Positions 17,407-26,356 of a DNA stretch of 64,000 nucleotides are shown here, piece after piece; the first letter of the stretch is position 1; the number at the start of each line of letters is the position of its first letter. The stretch comes from Aurantiacibacter gangjinensis (lineage in GTDB: Bacteria; Pseudomonadota; Alphaproteobacteria; Sphingomonadales; Sphingomonadaceae), in the NCBI RefSeq assembly GCF_001886695.1, contig NZ_CP018097.1, positions 186,001 through 250,000 of the forward strand. Reading direction: 5' to 3'. The translations under genes and the position numbers were made by a program. The notes below the pieces were generated by a model. It was not told where the DNA came from. It made no database searches and saw nothing but the letters and a program-made list of their open reading frames with translations.

Positions 17407-18804
17407 ATGACCATCGCACCAGACCTGATCCAGCCGGATCGCGGGCAGGACGCCACGCCGATCCACCTCGTCAACACCGACACGTTCGAGACTTTCGCCA
17501 AGGGGCTGAGCGGCCCGCAGCGCGCGGCGCTGGAGGCGCAGAAATTCAACGGCGGCGGCTATCAGGTCGGGATCGTGCCCGCCAAAAACACAGACGACGA
17601 GAGCTGGTTCGCGGTGGGCGGCGTCGCCGATCCGGACGAGCTTTCCGCTTGGTGCATGGCGAAACTGGCAGAGCAGCTGCCCGCAGGCACCTATCGCCGC
17701 GCGGAGAACCACCAGCCCGGCCCTGCCATGTTTGGCTGGATGACGGCGCAATACCGCTTCGACCGCTATCGCAAGGAAGACGATCCCGAAGGTCCGCGCA
17801 TATTGCTCACCAAGGATGCCGCCAAGATCGACCTGGTCACGGCAGAAGCGCAGGCCGCGAGCCTGGTGCGCGATCTCGTCAACACCCCCGCCGAAGACAT
17901 GGGCCCTGCCGCTTTGGAGGACGAGGCCGAACGGATCGCCAAGGCCTATGACGCCAAGCTGGAAGTGGCGCGCGGCGACACGCTGGAAAAGGGCTTCCCA
18001 ATGGTACACGCTGTCGGCCGCGCCGCTGCGCGCAGCCATGCGCCGCGCCTGATCGAGCTGGACTGGGGCAGTGACGATCACCCCCGCGTCGCCATTGTCG
18101 GCAAGGGCGTGTGCTTCGATTCCGGCGGCCTTTCGATGAAGACGGGGCGCGGCATGCTGCTGATGAAAAAGGATATGGGCGGCGCGGCCCATGCTCTGGC
18201 GCTGGCCGAACTCATCATGAAAACGGGCCTGAAAGTGCGCCTGCATTGCGTGGTCCCCGCTGTCGAGAATGCGGTTGCCGGAAACGCTTTCCGCCCGGGC
18301 GACGTACTGCAGACCCGCAAGGGGCTGACGGTGGAAATCAGCAATACCGATGCCGAAGGCCGCTTGATCCTCGGCGACGCGCTGACGCTGGCGAGCGAGC
18401 ACGATCCCGAACTGATTATCGACTTTGCCACCCTGACGGGCGCAGCGCGCGTCGCCCTCGGGCCGGACCTGCCCGCGCTGATGGCGCGGCGCGACCAGAC
18501 GGCGGAACAGCTGATTGCCGCGGGCAAGGATCATGACGACGAACCGTGGCGCCTGCCTCTCCAGCAAACCTATGCCGAATGGCTGAAATCCGAAATCGCC
18601 GACACCGATAACAGCCACTCCAATGGCTTTGCAGGGGCCAGTGTTGCGGGCCTCTTCCTCGACAAGTTCGTGGGCGAGAATATCGACTGGGCGCATTTCG
18701 ATACCTTCGCGTGGAACCCACAAGCGCGCCCCGGTCGGTCCAAGGGCGGCGCGGCGCTGGGCCTTCGCGCAGCCTTCCATATGCTGCGCGGACGGTATGG
18801 TTGA
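17407..18804 (+). CDS. M17-family leucyl aminopeptidase
   Basis: Cytosolic dimetal exopeptidase of 465 residues. The C-terminal catalytic domain is intact: VGKGVCFDSGGLSMK carries metal-binding Lys and Asp, NTDAEGRLILGDAL is the family signature, and DMGGAAHAL lies between. The N-terminal domain is shorter and more divergent than in PepA. It is divergent from the DUF3298 lipoprotein gene with a 48-base gap. In related alphaproteobacteria an NlpC/P60 peptidase often follows this gene; here only an SH3 protein does. Confidence 0.94.
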   Translation: MTIAPDLIQPDRGQDATPIHLVNTDTFETFAKGLSGPQRAALEAQKFNGGGYQVGIVPAKNTDDESWFAVGGVADPDELSAWCMAKLAEQLPAGTYRRAENHQPGPAMFGWMTAQYRFDRYRKEDDPEGPRILLTKDAAKIDLVTAEAQAASLVRDLVNTPAEDMGPAALEDEAERIAKAYDAKLEVARGDTLEKGFPMVHAVGRAAARSHAPRLIELDWGSDDHPRVAIVGKGVCFDSGGLSMKTGRGMLLMKKDMGGAAHALALAELIMKTGLKVRLHCVVPAVENAVAGNAFRPGDVLQTRKGLTVEISNTDAEGRLILGDALTLASEHDPELIIDFATLTGAARVALGPDLPALMARRDQTAEQLIAAGKDHDDEPWRLPLQQTYAEWLKSEIADTDNSHSNGFAGASVAGLFLDKFVGENIDWAHFDTFAWNPQARPGRSKGGAALGLRAAFHMLRGRYG

Positions 18805-18888
18805 TGCGGCCTTATGGTCCGTCTTGCATGGCCGTTGACACGAATGTAAGCGCACCCGATCCTTCAGGGGCATAACAGAACAGAACGG

Positions 18889-19260
18889 ATGACCGCAGGC
18901 GTGAGCCAGAACGATACCGATATTGCAACAAGCGCAGCGCAAGGGCCGTTTGCACTGAGCGGACCGGTAGGCAAGCCCGATCCGCGCCGTGTGCCCCTGC
19001 GCGGGGATCTCGCGCATATCGGCCTCGCGGGCACCCATTTCGTGCCGCATTATGCCGTTCCCCAGCCGCGCACCGTGCTGCCTGGCGGCGCGCCCTTGCT
19101 GGCAGAAGCGAGCGAAGCAGGTGAAGAGCTCTGCGTACTGATGGAAGGCGACAGCTTCGAAGTTCTCGACGTGATGCGCGAATGGGCTTGGGGCTGCCTC
19201 TCGCTGGAAGGTCCGGTAGGCTATATCCGGCTCGACCGGCTTGAAATGCTCGCAGGATAA
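18889..19260 (+). CDS. Stand-alone bacterial SH3-domain protein (NlpC/P60 N-terminal-like)
   Basis: A 123-residue protein without a signal peptide. The segment from FALSGPVGKPDPRRVPLRGDLAHI through HFVPHYAVP to DVMREWAWG and GPVGYIRLDRLEML resembles the N-terminal SH3 region of NlpC/P60 (C40) peptidases that follow leucyl aminopeptidase genes in related bacteria. No catalytic Cys/His domain follows: the TAA ends the frame and argC starts two bases later. The protein is therefore an SH3-only form, either a truncation or an independent binding module. The likely ligand is a peptidoglycan peptide, by family analogy. Confidence 0.7.
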   Translation: MTAGVSQNDTDIATSAAQGPFALSGPVGKPDPRRVPLRGDLAHIGLAGTHFVPHYAVPQPRTVLPGGAPLLAEASEAGEELCVLMEGDSFEVLDVMREWAWGCLSLEGPVGYIRLDRLEMLAG

Positions 19261-19262
19261 TC

Positions 19263-20192
19263 GTGGCACATACGGTTTTCATCGATGGCGCCGCAGGCAC
19301 GACCGGGCTGGAAATTACCGAGCGGCTGAAAGATCGCAGCGAGTTCGACATCATCCGTCTGAACGATGAAGAGCGCAGGGATACAGACTGCCGCAAAACC
19401 GCGCTGAACTACGCCGATTTCGCCATTCTCTGCCTGCCGGATGACGCCGCGCGCGAGGCCGTGGCGCTGATCGACGAAGGTTCCGGAACGCGGGTGATCG
19501 ACGCTTCCAGCGCGCACCGCACCGCGTCGAACTGGACCTACGGCTTTCCCGAACTTGTCGGCCCCAGCGTGATTGCCGGCGCGCAGCGGGTCAGCAATCC
19601 GGGCTGCTACCCCACCGGCTTTCTCGCGCTGATCGCGCCGCTCGTGCGCGCCAAGCTATTGCCGCGCGACTGGCCTTACACGGTCAATGCGGTGTCGGGC
19701 TATTCCGGTGGTGGGAAATCGCTGATCGAACGGTTCGAAGGTGAAGGCAACGATATCGCTTTTCGCGCCTATGGCATGGATCTCGGTCACAAGCATCTGG
19801 CCGAAATGCAGAAGAAATCGGGCCTTGCCAATCCGCCGGTTTTCGCGCCCGCCGTGGTGCCCGGCTTTCGCGGCATGGTGGTGGAAGTGCCGCTGGCAAT
19901 CAGCGCCATGCGCAGCGCCTCCACGCCTGCCAAATTGCGCGACGAGCTGGTGCGCTATTATGCCGAAAGTCCGGTAGTAACAGCGCACGAAACGGTGCCG
20001 CCCGAAATACTGCTGCGCAAGGATGCCCAGCCGACCGACCGGCTCGACCTCTATGTCGCCAGCGACGAGGCGGGCGATACGGCGCGGCTTATCGCGGTAC
20101 TAGACAACCTCGGTAAGGGCGCGAGCGGTGCGGCGGTTCAGTCGCTCAACCTGATGGCGGACACCGATCCGGTCGCTGGCCTACGGCTCTGA
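19263..20192 (+). CDS. argC: N-acetyl-gamma-glutamyl-phosphate reductase, type 2
   Basis: NADPH-dependent reductase of arginine biosynthesis, converting N-acetylglutamyl phosphate to the semialdehyde. At 309 residues it is the shorter type 2 form. The nucleotide site GAAGTTGLEI lies at 9-18, and the catalytic cysteine is Cys115 in SNPGCYPTG. SGYSGGGKSLIE and the HKHLAEM block are also typical. The start is GTG, two bases after the SH3 gene, so the two are likely cotranscribed. A short inverted repeat follows the stop. Confidence 0.95.
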   Translation: MAHTVFIDGAAGTTGLEITERLKDRSEFDIIRLNDEERRDTDCRKTALNYADFAILCLPDDAAREAVALIDEGSGTRVIDASSAHRTASNWTYGFPELVGPSVIAGAQRVSNPGCYPTGFLALIAPLVRAKLLPRDWPYTVNAVSGYSGGGKSLIERFEGEGNDIAFRAYGMDLGHKHLAEMQKKSGLANPPVFAPAVVPGFRGMVVEVPLAISAMRSASTPAKLRDELVRYYAESPVVTAHETVPPEILLRKDAQPTDRLDLYVASDEAGDTARLIAVLDNLGKGASGAAVQSLNLMADTDPVAGLRL

Positions 20193-20196
20193 CAGT

Positions 20197-20215
20197 CTGC
20201 CTGAAAATTAGGCAG
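20197..20215 (+). terminator. Short inverted repeat after argC
   Basis: CTGCCT (20197-20202) pairs with AGGCAG (20210-20215) around an A/T-rich loop, five bases after the argC stop. The stem is short and no T-run follows, so termination is only possible. Confidence 0.35.
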
Positions 20216-20343
20216 TGTTGCTGGTGAATGCGGCAAATCTGGTCGCTTTTTTGTGCCTGCTAGAGCCAGAAAGCGGGGCTTCGACAGCCGATCTTCGGCC
20301 TTTCGCCTAGACTATCGACCGTCTAACCTTCGGCTGGCGACTC

Positions 20344-20777
<434 letters not shown>

Positions 20778-20784
20778 CCTCTTT

Positions 20785-20809
20785 GGCGCGGCAGCAAGAC
20801 TGCCACGCC
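20785..20809 (+). other. Intercistronic hairpin between glnB and glnA
   Basis: GGCGCGGCAG (20785-20794) pairs with CTGCCACGCC (20800-20809) with one mismatch. It has no T-run, so it is more likely an mRNA processing or partial attenuation structure that sets the glnB:glnA ratio than a full terminator. Confidence 0.5.
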
Positions 20810-20853
20810 CCAACCCAGCGACAAACACCCAGTTCACAAAAGGAAAGACCAAC

Positions 20854-22263
20854 ATGGCAAGTGCATCGGATATCGTGAAGCGCATCAAGGAAGAGGAGAT
20901 CGAGTGGGTCGACCTTCGCTTCACCGATCCCAAGGGCAAGTGGCAGCACCTTTCGATGTGCGCCAGCGTGCTGGACGAGGATGCGCTGGAAGAAGGCCTG
21001 ATGTTCGACGGCTCCTCCATCGAGGGTTGGAAGACGATCAACGAATCCGACATGATCCTGCGCCCGGACATGGACGCAACCTGGATCGATCCGTTCAGCG
21101 CCACGCCGATGCTGGCGATCAACTGCGACATCGTGGAGCCGAGCAATGGCGAATTGTACGATCGCGATCCCCGCTCCACCGCCAAACGCGCCGAATCCTA
21201 CCTGAAAAGCACCGGCATCGGTGACACCGTCTATGTCGGGCCGGAACCCGAATTCTTCATGTTCGACGATGTGCGCTTCGAGGATGGATATGCCGGCTCG
21301 GGCTACCAGATCGACGATGTCGAACTGCCGACCAATGCCGGCACCGAGTTCGAGATGGGCAATATGGCGCACCGCCCGCGGGCCAAGGGCGGCTATTTCC
21401 CCGTCGCGCCGGTCGATAGCGCCATGGATATCCGTGCCGAAATGGTCTCGACCATGATGGAAATGGGCCTGCCCATGGACAAGCACCACCACGAAGTGGC
21501 CGCCGCCCAACACGAGCTTGGCATCACCTTCGGCACGCTGACCGAAACCGCCGACCGCGTGCAGGTGTACAAATACGTCGTGCACCAGGTCGCCCATGCC
21601 TATGGCAAGACGGCGACTTTCATGCCCAAGCCAATCAAGGACGATAACGGCAGCGGCATGCACACCCACATGTCGATCTGGAAGGATGGCAAGCCGACTT
21701 TCGCGGGTAATGAATATGCCGGCCTGTCGGAAACCTGTCTCCATTACATCGGCGGCGTCATCAAGCACGCCAAGGCGCTGAACGCCTTCACCAACCCCAC
21801 CACCAACAGCTACAAGCGTCTGGTGCCGGGCTTCGAGGCGCCCGTGCTGCTGGCCTATTCGGCGCGCAACCGCTCTGCCTCATGCCGTATTCCCTATGGT
21901 TCGGGCGAGAAGGCCAAGCGCGTGGAATTCCGTTTCCCCGATGCGCTGGCGAACCCGTATCTCTCCTTCTCCGCACTGCTGATGGCGGGCCTCGACGGGA
22001 TCGAGAACAAGATCCACCCGGGCGATGCGATGGACAAGAACCTCTACGATCTGCCGCCAGCCGAACTGGCCGACGTGCCGACCGTCTGCGGCAGCTTGCG
22101 CGAGGCGCTGCTGGCGCTGAAGGACGATCACGAATTCCTGCTGAAAGGCGGCGTGTTCTCCAAGGACCAGATCGACGCCTATGCGGACCTGAAATGGGAC
22201 GAAGTGCTGCGCTTCGAAACCACGCCGAGCCCGGTCGAGTTCGATATGTATTATAGCAGCTGA
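20854..22263 (+). CDS. glnA: Type I glutamine synthetase
   Basis: Dodecameric ligase forming glutamine from glutamate, ammonia and ATP. The protein is 469 residues. [10 protein letters not shown] (about 50-59) and [11 protein letters not shown] carry active-site residues, the ATP-binding region is [16 protein letters not shown], and the adenylylation site is Tyr398 in NLYDLPP. The ATG has AAAAGGAAAG upstream. Adenylylation control by GlnE and P-II is expected from the tyrosine and from the linked glnB. A strong terminator follows. Confidence 0.98.
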   Translation: MASASDIVKRIKEEEIEWVDLRFTDPKGKWQHLSMCASVLDEDALEEGLMFDGSSIEGWKTINESDMILRPDMDATWIDPFSATPMLAINCDIVEPSNGELYDRDPRSTAKRAESYLKSTGIGDTVYVGPEPEFFMFDDVRFEDGYAGSGYQIDDVELPTNAGTEFEMGNMAHRPRAKGGYFPVAPVDSAMDIRAEMVSTMMEMGLPMDKHHHEVAAAQHELGITFGTLTETADRVQVYKYVVHQVAHAYGKTATFMPKPIKDDNGSGMHTHMSIWKDGKPTFAGNEYAGLSETCLHYIGGVIKHAKALNAFTNPTTNSYKRLVPGFEAPVLLAYSARNRSASCRIPYGSGEKAKRVEFRFPDALANPYLSFSALLMAGLDGIENKIHPGDAMDKNLYDLPPAELADVPTVCGSLREALLALKDDHEFLLKGGVFSKDQIDAYADLKWDEVLRFETTPSPVEFDMYYSS

Positions 22264-22285
22264 TCGGGCACCGGAACCTACAAAA

Positions 22286-22320
22286 GGGGCCGCGCGGGAA
22301 ACCGGGCGGCCCTTTCTCTA
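22286..22320 (+). terminator. Rho-independent terminator after glnA
   Basis: GGGCCGC (22287-22293) and GCGGCCC (22306-22312) form a stem followed by TTTCTCT. It lies between glnA and a converging lipoprotein gene. Confidence 0.75.
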
Positions 22321-22323
22321 TCA

Positions 22324-23307
22324 TCAGTCGACCGGCGTCGTCTGGATGACGGGCGGTGGCATGCTGCGAAACCGTTCGGCTCTCCTCTGACGCATGGCTT
22401 GCCGGTGCTGCGAAAGAACACCGCGGCACCATTCGCGTAACGGATCGCGGGCGGTGCGTGGCCGGTCGAACTCGCGAAAGCGTTGCCAGTCCAACCCCTC
22501 GATAACGCACGCCGCTGCACTTTCCCATTCGTGCGCCTCGGCATAGATGAACAGCCGCGCCCCATCCGCCAGATCGGCAAAGCCGGAATGCCAGCCGAAC
22601 AGGGGCAGAGCCATGGACCGGGTTATCGTTCGTGCACCAGCGTATGTATCGAGTGCGGTATCGGGATTGAAATCCGATGAATAGCCATCGGGAAGCTCCA
22701 CCACGGCAAGATGAATTCCGGGTTCCACTTCGGCATTGTGGCGAAAAATCCTATACCCTGGCCGGTGAGGGTCGATCGGCGTCGTGTCCCCTGCCATCTG
22801 CGGCACACAGGTGTTCGGATCGGCCCATAGATTTGTAAAGCGCCAGCGATCGGCGAAGCGATGGGGCGCGGGCAAGTCGTCGGCGCGGATCGTAAAGCGA
22901 CAAGCGTCGAACACATCCCGGACACCGTCTTGACGCAGCATGGTCCACGGATCGTCGCCATCCGGTCCGGGAAACTCGCCAAAGAACGGGATGGCGTAAA
23001 ACACCCCGCCTTGCGGGCCGACAGCTCCGATCAGCAACCTGTCGCCCCTGTGGCCGATCTGCTCGCCAAACCCGACCGGCGCCTCGCCCAGATCGGCGGC
23101 CTCTTGCAAGGCGCGCGTCCGCAACTCGTCGCGCAAAGTAGAAAATCGTTGCTGCTTCTCGCTGCCGAGCTTGTCCTCTGCGCCATCCGGCATTTCCAGT
23201 ACGACTGATTGCGGCCCATCGCTCGGGTGATCGGCGAAACCGGCTCCGCACGCCAGCAGGAGAACCGCCAGCAGCGGTGCCAAACCTCCCGTAATTCTCG
23301 TCGCCAT
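22324..23307 (-). CDS. Hypothetical lipoprotein
   Basis: Not recognised as a known family. The 327-residue protein opens with a short signal and lipobox LLLAC (Cys20), so the mature protein is probably membrane-anchored. Three further cysteines occur (in DACRFT, NTCVPQ and AACVIEG), then one in EWCRGV, allowing disulfides. The middle is rich in aromatic residues and Asp-Gly turns, and the C-terminus is basic (RQAMRQRRAERF). It converges on glnA and is divergent from the antiporter gene, so it is monocistronic. Confidence 0.65.
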   Translation of the reverse strand: MATRITGGLAPLLAVLLLACGAGFADHPSDGPQSVVLEMPDGAEDKLGSEKQQRFSTLRDELRTRALQEAADLGEAPVGFGEQIGHRGDRLLIGAVGPQGGVFYAIPFFGEFPGPDGDDPWTMLRQDGVRDVFDACRFTIRADDLPAPHRFADRWRFTNLWADPNTCVPQMAGDTTPIDPHRPGYRIFRHNAEVEPGIHLAVVELPDGYSSDFNPDTALDTYAGARTITRSMALPLFGWHSGFADLADGARLFIYAEAHEWESAAACVIEGLDWQRFREFDRPRTARDPLREWCRGVLSQHRQAMRQRRAERFRSMPPPVIQTTPVD

Positions 23308-23402
23308 TCATGGCCCTCCCGACAAAGCCCTGCTGCTCGGTGATAATATGCAAAACTTTCCCGCCAGTGAAACCGGAGACTTTCCGGCATCCGGCGCGTT
23401 CC

Positions 23403-24674
23403 ATGCCCATGGACGGTCCTTTCTTCAGCCTCTCGCCCTATCACGTGCTGCTTGCAGGCTGCGGGCTCGCCATCGTGCTCGCCTACTGGCTGCCGCGCTT
23501 CTTCTCTGGGCGCGAGCCCGCCGCATCGGCGCTGCTGATCCTTGGCGGATTGCTGAGTTTCGGCCTGCTGCCGGGCGTGCCCGAAGCCTTCAGCCCGCTC
23601 GATAGGCCCGGCTTCTGGCAATATGCGAGCGAGTTCGCGGTCATCGTCGCGCTGTTCGGTACAGGGCTGCGGATCGACCGGCTGACGGGCAAGGGCAAGT
23701 GGACACCTACCGTGCGCCTGCTCGCCATTGCCATGCCGCTCTGCATCGTCGCGGTCGTTGTATTCGGCACGGCTATCGGGCTGACGCTGGCAGGCGCGGT
23801 GTTGTTGGCCGCCGTGATGGCGCCAACCGATCCGGTGCTGGCCGCGGACGTTCAGGTCGGCCCGCCGCTGGAAGGCGGTGAGCATCCGGTGCGTCTCGCC
23901 CTCACGGCAGAGGCTGGCCTTAACGACGGGCTCGCCTTTCCTTTCGTCTATCTCGCCATCTTCATCGTCGCGGCGCAGGGCGCGGCGGGCGAGTGGATCG
24001 GCGAATGGTTCGGCCTTTACGTGGTCTACAAGATCGGCGTGGGCGTGCTGTGCGGTATCGCTGCTGGCTGGCTACTAGGCAAAGTCCTGTTCGGCCTGCC
24101 CAAGGCCAACCCGCTGGCGCGCACCGGCACGGGCGTTATCGCGCTCGCGGGCGTTCTCCTCACCTACGGCGCGACGGAGCTGGTGGAAGGCTACGGCTTC
24201 ATCGCGGCCTTCGTAATGGGGCTGGTGCTGCGCCGCGCGGAGGCGGACCATGAATATCACGCCCGCCTGCACAGCTTTTCCGAGGCGCTGGAACATGCCG
24301 TCACGGCAATCCTGCTGGTGCTGATCGGTGGCACGATCCCGGCGCTATGGCCCTATCTCGACTGGCAGCATGCCGCGCTTGGCCTAGCGCTCATTTTCCT
24401 CATCCGGCCGATCAGCGGGATGCTGGCGCTGGCAGGCACGAACCTGTCATTAAAACAGCGCGGCGTGGTGGCTTTCTTCGGAGTGCGCGGGCTCGGCTCT
24501 ATCTATTACATGGCCTATGCGGGCAGCCAGCTGGATCTGGTGGACGAAGGCGCGCTGTGGGCGACGGTGGTGTTTACCATCCTCGTATCGACCGTGGTTC
24601 ACGGCCTCAGCGCGGGTAGCCTCGTATGGGCCGCGACGCATGACGATGACGAGCCGCGACCCAAGGATGCCTGA
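23403..24674 (+). CDS. NhaP-type sodium/proton (cation:proton) antiporter, CPA1
   Basis: Inner-membrane exchanger of 423 residues with about twelve hydrophobic segments. The ion-binding region is visible as APTDPVLAADV followed by TAEAGLNDGLAFPF, the paired Asp-containing motifs of CPA1 antiporters; FFGVRGLGSIYY is the conserved late helix. Two adjacent methionines (23403 and 23409) are both possible starts; no strong ribosome site distinguishes them. The tail ends in a charged HDDDEPRPKDA. The transported ion (Na+, K+ or Li+) is not decided by sequence. Confidence 0.9.
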   Translation: MPMDGPFFSLSPYHVLLAGCGLAIVLAYWLPRFFSGREPAASALLILGGLLSFGLLPGVPEAFSPLDRPGFWQYASEFAVIVALFGTGLRIDRLTGKGKWTPTVRLLAIAMPLCIVAVVVFGTAIGLTLAGAVLLAAVMAPTDPVLAADVQVGPPLEGGEHPVRLALTAEAGLNDGLAFPFVYLAIFIVAAQGAAGEWIGEWFGLYVVYKIGVGVLCGIAAGWLLGKVLFGLPKANPLARTGTGVIALAGVLLTYGATELVEGYGFIAAFVMGLVLRRAEADHEYHARLHSFSEALEHAVTAILLVLIGGTIPALWPYLDWQHAALGLALIFLIRPISGMLALAGTNLSLKQRGVVAFFGVRGLGSIYYMAYAGSQLDLVDEGALWATVVFTILVSTVVHGLSAGSLVWAATHDDDEPRPKDA

Positions 24675-24683
24675 CACCGCGCT

Positions 24684-25343
24684 CTAGCGCATTTTCATCA
24701 TGCCGCGCCGTCCCACCACGATGAAAGCGGCGAGAAGCAGGAAGGCCCAAAACATCGTCAGCCAATCCAGCGGAGCCGGTCCCGCTGCGTAGCCGAGATG
24801 GGCCAGCAAGCTCCAAGTGCCGCCCGCCAGCACCACGATATAGAAGGCAAGGCCGGCAGTCTCGCTACCCACCGCGCGCATCAATTCGTCCTGCAGGCGC
24901 CATGACCTAATCGAGGTGATAGCAGCAACAACCAGCAGCACGGCACAGGCCATCAACGTGGTGGCAGGCGCGCTGACGCCGCCCTCCCCGCCCAGCGCAG
25001 CCATCACCAGTAGCCCGCCCAAGGCCAGCATGCCGATACCGCTGCCCAGCAACATAGGTTTCTGCTCGCGCAGTTCGTCGGCATCCTCGACATTGAGGAA
25101 CCTGGCACCCGCGTTCGGGGCGACGAGGCCAAACAGGACCGAGGCTCCCGTCAGCGCATAGAGCATGGCGACCAGCAAGGCGATCTCTTCCGATGCGCCA
25201 AGGCTGCCCAGCACGCCGCTATCGGCCAATCGCAGCGCACCCATCGCGCCGATAAATCCGATGAGGCCGCCCAGCCCGACCGAGAAGATAGTCTTTTTCG
25301 TGCGGCGCTTGTTATCCGCCTGTTCGATATCGATGTCGGCCAT
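24684..25343 (-). CDS. Six-helix membrane protein, paralogue of the gene upstream
   Basis: Unknown function. From ATG 25343 the protein has 219 residues: a charged N-terminus (KRRTKK), then six hydrophobic helices. A cytosolic loop between helices 2 and 3 contains ADELREQKPML, and before helix 5 lies LQDELMRAVGSETAGL. Both motifs recur in the next gene upstream as AADVEDQKPLF and MLDELMRATTLESAAI, so the two are duplicates. The last residues (GRRGMMKMR) match RRGMLEDD of the paralogue. The gene is downstream of an XRE regulator on one transcript. Confidence 0.75.
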   Translation of the reverse strand: MADIDIEQADNKRRTKKTIFSVGLGGLIGFIGAMGALRLADSGVLGSLGASEEIALLVAMLYALTGASVLFGLVAPNAGARFLNVEDADELREQKPMLLGSGIGMLALGGLLVMAALGGEGGVSAPATTLMACAVLLVVAAITSIRSWRLQDELMRAVGSETAGLAFYIVVLAGGTWSLLAHLGYAAGPAPLDWLTMFWAFLLLAAFIVVGRRGMMKMR

Positions 25344-25369
25344 CGTCCCTGTCCCTTCAGTGTCCACAA

Positions 25370-26014
25370 TCAATCATCTTCGAGCATGCCGCGCCGTGCG
25401 ACGGCGACTACGGTGCCGACAAGCGCGAGCACCCAGAACATCGTGACGAGCACCAGCATCGTCGGGTCTGCGACCAGATCGAGATGACCCAGCGCCATCC
25501 ACCCGCCGCCAATCGCGAGGACGAGGCCATAGGTTATGGCGGCCGATTCAAGCGTCGTTGCACGCATCAGTTCGTCGAGCATGGGAAGGCTGCGCCAATA
25601 GAGCACGCCTCCCAGTACCATGGCGCCAAGGAACATCGCTGCTCCAGCCGTGCTGCTGAGCGGCGCTCCGTGGCCCGCCAGCGCCAGAGCCGCCAGGGCT
25701 ATCGCCCAAAGGATGACGGCGACCGATTGCAGCGAGAAAAGCGGCTTCTGGTCTTCCACGTCTGCTGCATCGAGCTCGCTCATGGTAGAGCGACGGAACG
25801 CCGGGCTGAGACGCGCGCCTAGCAAAAACAGGCCGAGCAGCAGATAGATAAGCGCGACGCCAAGCGCGATCACGACATCGGTTCCCACGGACGGCCACAG
25901 CTCGAAACCGTTTCGCGCCAGATAGCTGCCGATCAGATACCCGCCGCCACCGCAGATCGCCCAGACCAGCAATGTCCGCCATTTGGGTGTTTTCGAAGTC
26001 GTCGCGCTTGTCAT
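25370..26014 (-). CDS. Six-helix membrane protein following an XRE regulator
   Basis: Unknown function; 214 residues with six hydrophobic helices and the same two soluble motifs as the downstream paralogue: an EDQKPLF loop and DELMRATTLESAA. The start ATG at 26014 overlaps the stop of the XRE gene as ATGA, so translation is coupled to the regulator. Pairs of a small HTH protein and a multi-helix membrane protein are common in bacteria; the membrane partner may control or be controlled by the regulator. No enzyme motif was seen. Confidence 0.75.
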   Translation of the reverse strand: MTSATTSKTPKWRTLLVWAICGGGGYLIGSYLARNGFELWPSVGTDVVIALGVALIYLLLGLFLLGARLSPAFRRSTMSELDAADVEDQKPLFSLQSVAVILWAIALAALALAGHGAPLSSTAGAAMFLGAMVLGGVLYWRSLPMLDELMRATTLESAAITYGLVLAIGGGWMALGHLDLVADPTMLVLVTMFWVLALVGTVVAVARRGMLEDD

Positions 26015-26217
26015 TCCGCAGGTTCCCACTCGTCGATGAAAATGTCCGGCACGGCGACGGCAAACAGCTTCGCCATGCGGAGCGCCAAAGGCAGCGATGG
26101 ATCGTATTTGTCGGTTTCCACCGCGTTGATCGTCTGGCGCGACACGCCCAGCCGCCGGGCGAGTTCGCCTTGGCTCCAGCCTTTCGCTTCCCGATAATCC
26201 TTCACGCGGTTGTTCAC
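26011..26217 (-). CDS. Small XRE-family transcriptional regulator
   Basis: A 68-residue protein that is almost only a helix-turn-helix: WSQGELARRLGVSRQTINAVETDKYDPSLPLALRMAKLF is the Cro/CI-type domain, followed by a short IDEWEPAE tail. GTG 26217 is the start, with GGAG about eight bases upstream. It heads a three-gene operon with two paralogous membrane proteins. Three 16-base palindromes lie directly upstream, overlapping the likely promoter, so autorepression is the simplest model. Confidence 0.9.
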   Translation of the reverse strand: MNNRVKDYREAKGWSQGELARRLGVSRQTINAVETDKYDPSLPLALRMAKLFAVAVPDIFIDEWEPAE

Positions 26218-26237
26218 CGATTCGATCTCCGCTGCCT

Positions 26238-26287
26238 GTAAAGAGCTCTTTACTGTAAAGACCTCTTGTCAGTCAAGAGCTCTTTAC
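26238..26287. promoter_or_regulatory. Three tandem 16-base palindromic operators, 17-base period
   Basis: O1 26238-26253 is the perfect palindrome GTAAAGAGCTCTTTAC. O2 26255-26270 reads GTAAAGACCTCTTGTC (three changes) and O3 26272-26287 reads GTCAAGAGCTCTTTAC (one change). Each starts 17 bases after the last. The array lies between the divergent XRE operon and the lysozyme gene; a minus-strand TTGACT within it can serve as a -35 box. Likely target of the XRE protein. Confidence 0.85.
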
Positions 26288-26356
26288 ACCTCTTTCCTAC
26301 AGGCGTGCATCGTGCCTAGCGCCGCTGGCCCGAACACGTCAGGAAAGGCCCACCCC

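Noticed and set aside
17359-19269. Very long upstream extension of the DUF3298 lipoprotein frame
   Set aside because: It is antisense to the aminopeptidase and SH3 genes; the lipoprotein signal at 17358 sets the start.
24684-26014. Toxin-antitoxin module
   Set aside because: The XRE protein could be an antitoxin, but the partners are two long six-helix proteins without toxin motifs.
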